Part shown: positions 58,436 to 64,000 of the stretch, piece after piece
Layout of the letters: every line of letters starts with the position of its first letter
Position numbering within the stretch: the first letter of the stretch is position 1
NCBI GenBank assembly: GCA_964429795.1
Contig: CAYSCW010000001.1
Coordinates: 124,001-188,000 of the forward strand
DNA from: CAYSCW01 sp964429795
Lineage (GTDB): Bacteria > Acidobacteriota > Aminicenantia > Aminicenantales > Aminicenantaceae
Direction: 5' to 3'
Length of the DNA stretch: 64,000 nucleotides
Notes under the pieces: model-generated
Told to the model about the DNA's origin: nothing
Databases searched by the model: none
What the model saw: the letters and a program-made list of their open reading frames with translations, nothing else
Program-made: the position numbers and the translations under genes

Positions 58436-59339
58436 CGGGAAAAGACCTTCCCTTTGTATCAAAGATTTTTTCCGGAAAACAGAAGAAACCCTTAAACTAA
58501 GGGCCATTTTAGGAAAAACAGGTTTTGAGAGAAAAATCAATCCCACCTCGTTGCAAAAAAAAATTTGGCCAGTTCAAGTCTGGGGGAAAAAAGAGATCAA
58601 AAAGTTAAAAAGCCTTTCTGAGAAGAGAAGAAAATCCTTTTTCAAAGAGAACATTAACAAAAATACAGCCTGTGTGATTCTTGCTGAAGGGCTCGCCTTT
58701 TATCCGGAAACAGTGACAGAAGCTAGGAAGAAAGGATTAGCTCTTTTCGAAAGCCAGCTTACCCGGAGAAAATGCCGGGAGCAGGTCAAGCGTTTTTTTA
58801 CCTCATCTTTCCTAAGCCCCACTCTCATCCCAGGCGGATTGCTTTCGATTTTTGGGTTGGGTGTGCTTATCACAGGAGATAGCGGTATCGGTAAGAGCGA
58901 GAGTGCGTTGGAACTCATTTCGAGGGGTCATAGGTTTGTATCAGACGATGTGACTCAGGTGAGGAAAACAACCACCGGTAAGCTCATGGGTCAATCTCCA
59001 CCACTCAGCCGATATTTTATGGAAATAAGGGGATTGGGGATTATCAACATCAAGGAGATTTTCGGAGAAAGGCGCATTTGCCGAAACTCAGTACTTGACC
59101 TCATCATCAACCTCAAGGCCTGGGAAGAAGGCCGAGAATACGATCGGCTGGGCCTCAGATTTCCAGAAAACTGTAACATCTTGGGGCAGAAAATCCCCCA
59201 GATCAATGTTCCTGTTGGGCCGGGCAGAAACATAGCCACCTTGATCGAGATCGCTTGTAAAGTGCACATCTTAAGGAAGAAAGGCTATTTTGCTCCCCTG
59301 GAATTAACTACAAAAATCAGACGAGCTCTTTCCACCTAA
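58428..59339 (+). CDS. hprK: HPr kinase/phosphorylase, with substitutions at conserved sites
   Basis: HprK phosphorylates Ser46 of HPr and couples the PTS to energy state. The 303-residue protein has an N-terminal domain (1-125) and the C-terminal kinase. The P-loop is GDSGIGKSE at 150-158, followed by SRGHRFVSDDV with the catalytic Asp pair, MEIRGLGIINIKEIFG and VPVGPGRNIATLIE. The segment that normally reads HGVLVDVYG is GGLLSIFG here, so the conserved active-site His is Gly, and the usual V-R/K-PGRN is VGPGRN. The substrate HPr has Ser46. Kinase function is likely; phosphorylase function is less certain. Confidence 0.88.
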   Translation: MGNGKRPSLCIKDFFRKTEETLKLRAILGKTGFERKINPTSLQKKIWPVQVWGKKEIKKLKSLSEKRRKSFFKENINKNTACVILAEGLAFYPETVTEARKKGLALFESQLTRRKCREQVKRFFTSSFLSPTLIPGGLLSIFGLGVLITGDSGIGKSESALELISRGHRFVSDDVTQVRKTTTGKLMGQSPPLSRYFMEIRGLGIINIKEIFGERRICRNSVLDLIINLKAWEEGREYDRLGLRFPENCNILGQKIPQINVPVGPGRNIATLIEIACKVHILRKKGYFAPLELTTKIRRALST

Positions 59340-59348
59340 TAAATAAAG

Positions 59349-60218
59349 ATGGTGCAAATGATGACAGACGATCGTTTTCTTATCATCACCGGTTTATCAG
59401 GATCAGGGAAAACAGTTGTCAGCCACTTTCTTGAGGACATGGGCTATTATTGCATGGATAACCTGCCAGCAAAACTCATCCCTGATTTTGTGGACCTATG
59501 GATGCGCAAAGAGGTGGAGATTGCAAAAGTGGCCTTGGTGGTGGATATCCGAGAGCCTGGTTTCACCACCGAATTTCCCAAAGTTTTAAAGAAAATCAGA
59601 GAAAAAGTATCTCCGAGGCTGATCTTCTTGGAGGCTTCGGATGAGACCTTGGTGACAAGATTCAAGGAAACAAGGCGACCCCATCCTCTGGCCAAGAGAA
59701 TGTCGGTTTTGGAGAGTGTGGCTTTGGAGAGGAAAAGGTTGGAAGGCATCAAGAAATTGGCTGATGATGTCATCGACACCTCCTCCACCAGAATCGCTGA
59801 GCTAAAAAAATTCTTAACCACAAGACTGCTGAAGGAAAGAAAATTGAAGCTGCAAATTCTGGTTGTCAGTTTCGGCTATAAATATGGCATTCCTCTAGAC
59901 TCGGATTTGGTCTTTGATACCAGATTTCTCCCCAATCCTTTCTATATAGAGGCGTTGAGAGAAAAGACAGGAAGGAGCGATAAAATCAAGGATTACGTGC
60001 TCAAAGCTCCTGAGACCAGGAAATTCCTCAAGGAACTGTATCATTTTATCGACTATTTGATTCCTCACTTCGTGGAGGAAGGAAAGAGTTATCTGAACGT
60101 ATCCATCGGATGTACAGGAGGAAAACATAGGGCGGTGGTTGTTGCCGAGAAGCTGAAGGAACATCTCAAGAAAACAAACCATAATTTAAGGATTCATCAT
60201 CGAGATATACATAAATAA
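59349..60218 (+). CDS. rapZ: RNase adapter protein RapZ family ATPase
   Basis: RapZ binds nucleotide and in E. coli directs RNase E to small RNAs of the amino-sugar pathway. The 289-residue protein has Walker A GLSGSGKTVVSHFLEDMGYY followed by CMDNLPAKLIPDF. FLEASDETLVTRFKETRRPH and the C-terminal SIGCTGGKHRAVVVAEKL also match. All family signatures are present. It lies 9 bp after hprK. RNase E partnership is inferred from E. coli and may not hold in this group. Confidence 0.95.
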   Translation: MVQMMTDDRFLIITGLSGSGKTVVSHFLEDMGYYCMDNLPAKLIPDFVDLWMRKEVEIAKVALVVDIREPGFTTEFPKVLKKIREKVSPRLIFLEASDETLVTRFKETRRPHPLAKRMSVLESVALERKRLEGIKKLADDVIDTSSTRIAELKKFLTTRLLKERKLKLQILVVSFGYKYGIPLDSDLVFDTRFLPNPFYIEALREKTGRSDKIKDYVLKAPETRKFLKELYHFIDYLIPHFVEEGKSYLNVSIGCTGGKHRAVVVAEKLKEHLKKTNHNLRIHHRDIHK

Positions 60219-60341
60219 GTTAAAAATTTACCTTCATTGATGAGAAATGGTAATATGATATGGTAATATGGTGAGATAAGAGAAAGGAGATTTTGCTCAT
60301 CAGAAAGCAATGATAAGGAGAATCCGAGCAACAGGGATAAA

Positions 60342-60746
60342 ATGATCGGCGGAATCATTGTTTCGCACGGAAAACTGGCTGAGGAATTTCTCAATGCGTT
60401 GACTATCATCCTGGGGGAGGTTGTCAACATAGAAGCCATTTCCATCGGGTGGTACGACGATGTGGAGGAATCAAAGAAAAAAATCAATCAAAGCTTAAAG
60501 AGGGTAAATCAGAAAAACGGCATTGTGATTTTCACAGATATGTTCGGAGGGACTCCTTCCAACCTCAGCTTCAGCTTTTTGAAGGATGATCAAGTGGAGA
60601 TCATTACGGGAGTTAATCTTCCCATGCTCATAAAATTTGTTTCTCTTCAGAGAAGCAGTAATTTGAAAGATGTAGCCAAGAAGGTGGTGGAACAGGGCAA
60701 AAAGAATATTCATCTGGCCAGTGCGCTTCTTAATTCCAAAGGCTGA
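60342..60746 (+). CDS. PTS EIIA protein of the mannose family
   Basis: A mannose-type EIIA of 134 residues with the phosphorylated His9 in MIGGIIVSHGKLAEEF. GIVIFTDMFGGTPSNLSFSF is the family signature. No EIIB, EIIC or EIID for mannose lies in the window, so it may act as a regulatory phosphate acceptor. It is separated from rapZ by 123 bp and followed by HPr after 14 bp. Confidence 0.92.
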   Translation: MIGGIIVSHGKLAEEFLNALTIILGEVVNIEAISIGWYDDVEESKKKINQSLKRVNQKNGIVIFTDMFGGTPSNLSFSFLKDDQVEIITGVNLPMLIKFVSLQRSSNLKDVAKKVVEQGKKNIHLASALLNSKG

Positions 60747-60760
60747 CCTTTCCCTTTCCA

Positions 60761-61030
60761 ATGGTTGAGAAGAAAATCACCATAAAAAACAAGCTTGGAT
60801 TGCATGCCAGGGCTGCTGTTAAATTCGTCAATCTGGCCAACCGCTTTGTCTCCGCGGTGAAGATAGAAAAGGATGGAAATGAAATCGATGGCAAAAGCAT
60901 CCTGGGAATTCTGACTCTAGCCGCCACCCAGGGCTCGAGGATCACCTTGAGAGTTTCTGGAAAAGACGAGAAAGAAGCCATGAAGGCGTTGGGGAGCCTC
61001 ATGGAGGATAAATTTCAAGAGAAAGAGTAA
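60761..61030 (+). CDS. ptsH: Phosphocarrier protein HPr
   Basis: HPr passes phosphate from EI to EIIA. The 89-residue protein has His15 in KLGLHARAAVKFV and Ser46 in GKSILGILTLAA, the site used by HprK. Both residues are at the canonical numbers. It lies between EIIA and EI and ends one base before ptsI. Confidence 0.96.
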   Translation: MVEKKITIKNKLGLHARAAVKFVNLANRFVSAVKIEKDGNEIDGKSILGILTLAATQGSRITLRVSGKDEKEAMKALGSLMEDKFQEKE

Positions 61031-62794
61031 ATGGAATATTCTCGACTTAGAGGAATCGGCGTTTCTCCCGGTATCGCTATAGGTGAAGTGCGCCTGACAG
61101 AGACTGTGGTGTTTACATCGCGCAAGGAAATGATCTCCTCCGGTAAAGTCGAAGAAGAGTTGCAGAGATTCCAGAGGGCTCTTCGCCAGACAAAAGGTCA
61201 ACTGACCCGCATCAGAGAACAGATAAAAGAAAAAATCGGAGAAGGGCATTCTTTCATTTTTGAAGCTCATCTGCTCATTCTCGAGGATAAATCGCTGTGT
61301 TCAGAGATAGAAAAGATCATCGAGGAAGATAAATGCCAGGCGGAGTGGGCTATCTCGCTGGTTCATGAGAAATACGAGAAGATTTTTGAATCCATCAATG
61401 ACGAGTATTTTAAGCAGAGGAAATCGGATGTCTCCGATGTTCTGAGCAAAGTCTACAGGAACTTAGGCCCCACAAAGCCTCGAAGAGGAGAGGATGAAAG
61501 TGAGAAAGTATTAGTGGCTCATGATCTTCTTCCATCGGAGGCTGCCTCGAGACTGAGCAAAGGCAATGTGTTAGGAGTGGCCATCGACATGGGAGGGCAG
61601 ACTTCCCACACAGCGATTCTTGCCCGTTCATTGAATATTCCGGCTGTGGTGGGCTTGCGCAACATTACCCGGCGGGTCAAAGACGGTGATTATTTGATTG
61701 TGGATGGAACAGATGGGGAAGTGATCATCAACCCGCCCTTGGCTATTAAAAGGGAATTTTTCAGCAAGAAGAAAAAATATGATGATTATAGGAAAGAGCT
61801 TCAGAAAACGGCTAAATTGAAAGCCACCACCTTGGATGAAGTCATATTTTATCCTCTGGCTAATATCGAGCTTCCTGAGGAAATCAATCTTGCCTTTTCT
61901 TTGGGGGCTGAGGGGATCGGACTTTTCAGGTCAGAATTTATCTACCTGCAGAGCACCACTCTTCCCAGTGAAGAAGATCATTTTTCGATCTATTCCCGGC
62001 TAGCCAAGGAGGCTTATCCATCCCCTGTCTATATTCGGACAGTGGATCTTGGCGGAGAGAAAAATTTGCCGCAATTGAAGATAGAAAAAGAGCCCAACCC
62101 TGCTCTCGGTTTGAGGGCCATTCGTTTTTCTCTCCGCGACAAAGACTTGTTCAAGATTCAGCTCCGAGCGATCCTCCGGGCGAGTTACCTCAATAACTTG
62201 AGAATTATGATCCCTATGGTTACCGAGATTGAAGAGATCGCCGAAACCAAGCTCCTCTTTCAGGAGATCAAGGAGGAGCTCAAACGAAAGCGAATCAAGT
62301 TTGATGAGAATATTCCTTTAGGAGTGATGATAGAGGTTCCCGCTGCTGCAGCCATGACAGATGTGCTGGTGGATGAGGTCGATTATTTGAGCATCGGTAC
62401 CAATGATCTGATTCAGTATTACCTGGCTGTTGACCGTTCCAACGAGTTTGTCTCTTATCTTTATAAGCCGCTTCACCCCTCTATTCTGAGGCTTATCAGA
62501 TTCGTTATTGAAACAGCTCAGAAGAAGGGAAAAGAGGTGACGGTCTGTGGAGAAATGGCTGCTGATCCTCTCTCAGCCATCGTTCTGCTTGGATTTGGAT
62601 TGAAGAAATTCAGCATGAATCCTATATTTATTCCCCGGATTAAGAAAGCCCTCCGTTCGGTGGAGTATAAGACTGCCAAGAAGATTGTTCAGAAGGCGAT
62701 GTCCCTCAAGACGGCTCAAGAAATCGAGGAATATATTATCGAGAGAATACTGGTCAAATATCCCAAAGCTTTCCTGATGGGCCAGATCACTTAA
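61031..62794 (+). CDS. ptsI: Phosphoenolpyruvate-protein phosphotransferase (enzyme I)
   Basis: EI takes phosphate from PEP and gives it to HPr. The 587-residue protein has LRGIGVSPGIAIG at the start and the phosphorylated His193 in DMGGQTSHTAILARS. The PEP-binding TIM barrel follows, with LGAEGIGLFRSEFIYL, RTVDLGGEKNLP, PALGLRAIRFSLRD and a late SIGTNDLIQYYLAVDRSNE and TVCGEMAADP. The length is normal. It ends the PTS run; its stop overlaps the convergent cupin gene by 4 bases. Confidence 0.96.
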   Translation: MEYSRLRGIGVSPGIAIGEVRLTETVVFTSRKEMISSGKVEEELQRFQRALRQTKGQLTRIREQIKEKIGEGHSFIFEAHLLILEDKSLCSEIEKIIEEDKCQAEWAISLVHEKYEKIFESINDEYFKQRKSDVSDVLSKVYRNLGPTKPRRGEDESEKVLVAHDLLPSEAASRLSKGNVLGVAIDMGGQTSHTAILARSLNIPAVVGLRNITRRVKDGDYLIVDGTDGEVIINPPLAIKREFFSKKKKYDDYRKELQKTAKLKATTLDEVIFYPLANIELPEEINLAFSLGAEGIGLFRSEFIYLQSTTLPSEEDHFSIYSRLAKEAYPSPVYIRTVDLGGEKNLPQLKIEKEPNPALGLRAIRFSLRDKDLFKIQLRAILRASYLNNLRIMIPMVTEIEEIAETKLLFQEIKEELKRKRIKFDENIPLGVMIEVPAAAAMTDVLVDEVDYLSIGTNDLIQYYLAVDRSNEFVSYLYKPLHPSILRLIRFVIETAQKKGKEVTVCGEMAADPLSAIVLLGFGLKKFSMNPIFIPRIKKALRSVEYKTAKKIVQKAMSLKTAQEIEEYIIERILVKYPKAFLMGQIT

Positions 62795-63183
62795 CGCTCC
62801 TCTCTCCCGTAATCATCTTCTAAACGGACGATGTCATCCTCGTCTGAATCGCCAATCCATATTTCCATCACTCGAGCTCTCATACTCCCGAGACAGCGAA
62901 GCCGATGCGGAGTTTTTCTGGGGATGAAGATTTCTTCATCTTCTTGGGGCTGCCAGACTTTGTCACCGATTGTTATCTCCAAGCCTTCGTCGAGTATGAC
63001 CCAGAACTCGTTCCGGTGGTGATGGTATTGAAGGGATAAGGCTTCTCCCGGGTTGAGGGTGATGATCTTAATGCTTTTTGCCTCTTGGTGAGGATAAGAG
63101 CGGAATTTTCCCCAGGGCCTTATATCCTCCAGGATGTTTTCCCTGTATTCGATCTCTATATCTTTATCGTCTTTTTTTTCCAT
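62791..63183 (-). CDS. Stand-alone cupin of the mannose-6-phosphate isomerase type II family
   Basis: The 130-residue protein corresponds to the C-terminal cupin of bifunctional ManC/PMI type II enzymes without the nucleotidyltransferase half. RPWGKFRSYPHQEAKSIKII and TLNPGEALSLQYHHHRNEFW contain the metal-binding His and Glu. IFIPRKTPHRL supplies the last His, and EDDIVRLEDDYGR closes the domain. As a free protein it may isomerise mannose 6-phosphate to fructose 6-phosphate. It could also be a diverged sugar-binding cupin. Confidence 0.82.
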   Translation of the reverse strand: MEKKDDKDIEIEYRENILEDIRPWGKFRSYPHQEAKSIKIITLNPGEALSLQYHHHRNEFWVILDEGLEITIGDKVWQPQEDEEIFIPRKTPHRLRCLGSMRARVMEIWIGDSDEDDIVRLEDDYGREER

Positions 63184-63318
63184 GGCGTCTGCCTGGAGTC
63201 GATGTTGAAGGTGCCGTTTTTAGATAAATATTGACTTCAGGCAACTTCAGGGATCGATTATATGTGTTATCCCTCCTGAAAGATCCCTTTAGCCTCGACA
63301 GAATCTGACTTCAATACA

Positions 63319-63774
63319 TCAAAATGGGACTTCGTCGTCTTCCTCACCCTCCTCCTTGGATTCTGGTTGTTCCTCTTCAGAAAAATCAGAGGACGTGGAA
63401 TCCGGAAATTGATCTTCCGGTCCCTCTTCTTTCTTTCCAAGGAGAATGATGTTTCGAGCTTCGATCTCTGTGGTGTATCTTTTGTTCCCTTCCCTGTCTT
63501 GCCAACTCCGTGTTCGTATTTTCCCTTCAAGGTAGATCTGCTTTCCTTGGCTGAGGTATTTTTCGCAGAATTCTGCAAGCTTTCCCCAGACTACAATCCG
63601 GTGCCATTCAGCCCGAATACTGCTCTCATTGGTATTGGGGTTGTAGTAGCGCTCGTTGGTGGCCAGGGTGAATCGGGCCACAGCCCTTTCTGTATTAGGG
63701 AGGTATCGGAGTTCAGGCTTCTGTCCGAGACGGCCGATGAGAGTAGCTTTGTTGAGGCTGTTGATGTCGCGCAT
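63319..63774 (-). CDS. ssb: Single-stranded DNA-binding protein
   Basis: SSB coats single-stranded DNA and recruits repair proteins. The 151-residue protein has the OB fold (LNKATLIGRLGQKPELRYLP, AEWHRIVVWGKLAEFCEKYL and GKQIYLEGKIRTRSWQDREG). A disordered acidic tail ends in DDEVPF, the variant of the DDDIPF tip that binds partner proteins such as RecJ, present at 51.5 kb. The ATG lies one base after the stop of the preceding TPR gene and has no ribosome binding site, so coupling is likely. Confidence 0.95.
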   Translation of the reverse strand: MRDINSLNKATLIGRLGQKPELRYLPNTERAVARFTLATNERYYNPNTNESSIRAEWHRIVVWGKLAEFCEKYLSQGKQIYLEGKIRTRSWQDREGNKRYTTEIEARNIILLGKKEEGPEDQFPDSTSSDFSEEEQPESKEEGEEDDEVPF

Positions 63775-63775
63775 G

Positions 63776-64000
63776 TCAAGATAGCAATTCTTTGATTTTT
63801 TGCTGAGCGATCTTAGTTTCTTCTTCCAGCGGATATTTGCTAATCAGGAGTTTGAAAACAAGAAGAGCCTCCTCCTTTTTTCCCAGCTCCATCAGGCTGA
63901 AACCCTTTTTAAGATAGGCAGCGGCAATTTTATCTCCCGAGGGATAATCCAGGATCAATTCATTGAAGTGCTCGATTGCTTTATCAAATTCTTTCAGGCT
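63776..64000 (-). CDS. TPR-repeat protein, C-terminal fragment (YbgF/CpoB- or BamD-like)
   Basis: The gene continues past the right edge. The visible 74 residues are TPR units: EFDKAIEHFNELILDYPSGD, then IAAAYLKKGFSLMELGKKEE and ALLVFKLLISKYPLEEETK. The spacing of Tyr-Pro at the end of each unit (DYP, KYP) is typical of outer-membrane-associated TPR proteins such as CpoB/YbgF, and of BamD-type repeats. Too little is visible to choose. It runs straight into ssb. Confidence 0.6.
   Translation of the reverse strand, partial: SLKEFDKAIEHFNELILDYPSGDKIAAAYLKKGFSLMELGKKEEALLVFKLLISKYPLEEETKIAQQKIKELLS

Noticed and set aside
63367..63795. 142-codon plus-strand frame
   Set aside because: It is antisense to ssb, which has a clear OB fold and tail.

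Overview
The window comes from a Gram-negative bacterial chromosome of moderate GC. It carries lipid A and LPS-transport genes (lpxK, an lpxL-like acyltransferase, lptE, a long LptC/OstA protein, lptB, gmhA), a type IV pilus locus, and the lptC-lptB-rpoN-hpf-ptsN-hprK-rapZ-PTS block. The gene mix (PEP carboxykinase, UDP-glucuronate decarboxylase, a B12-dependent mutase, an extracytoplasmic M20 hydrolase, multipass glycosyltransferases with TPR tails) fits a deep-branching, probably anaerobic lineage such as Candidatus Aminicenantes / Acidobacteriota. That placement is inference from gene content, not a search result.

Layout. 1-630: the end of mutL, then tRNA-Pro(TGG) and tRNA-Arg(TCT). 630-3300: an AT-rich accessory patch behind tRNA-Arg, with an orphan RES-domain toxin-like gene and a frameshifted nucleotidyltransferase-like gene coupled to an unknown partner behind a tandem palindromic operator. 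3.3-7 kb: two multipass glycosyltransferases. 7.2-14.8 kb: pilB-pilT-pilC-pilS-pilR, then pilA behind a clear sigma-54 promoter. 15-22 kb: plsC, gmhA, a divergent PEP carboxykinase, a fused aspartate aminotransferase / HPr-kinase-like P-loop protein, and a flotillin. 22.4-26.8 kb: a cell-envelope operon lpxK-lpxL-rph-UXS-GT2. 27-36.9 kb: a lipoprotein, a coiled-coil secreted protein, comEC, an M20 peptidase, methylmalonyl-CoA mutase large subunit, enolase, and small envelope proteins. 37-39.8 kb: a BtuCDF-like importer. 40-47.5 kb: leuS-lptE-holA, rpsT, murJ-dtd, and a HEAT-repeat protein. 47.5-51.3 kb: ftsY-ribD-ribE-ribBA. 51.5-62.8 kb: recJ, lptC, lptB, rpoN, hpf, ptsN, hprK, rapZ, EIIA, HPr, EI. 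62.8-64 kb: a mannose-6-phosphate-isomerase-type cupin, ssb, and the end of a TPR protein.

How it fits together. RpoN at 56 kb is the sigma factor needed by PilR at 13 kb and by the -24/-12 promoter of pilA. The PTS proteins have every phosphorylated residue (EI His193, HPr His15 and Ser46, EIIA His9, PtsN His67), but no sugar permease is present, so a regulatory phosphorelay is likely. The B12-type importer matches the B12-dependent mutase nearby. The transaminase fusion plus PEP carboxykinase could take aspartate through oxaloacetate to PEP.

Most unusual items: the aminotransferase / HprK-like fusion next to the divergent PEP carboxykinase; five copies of a 160-210 bp palindromic intergenic repeat; substituted key residues in LpxK and HprK; strong promoters only a few bases upstream of start codons; and the broken nucleotidyltransferase module with its operator array.
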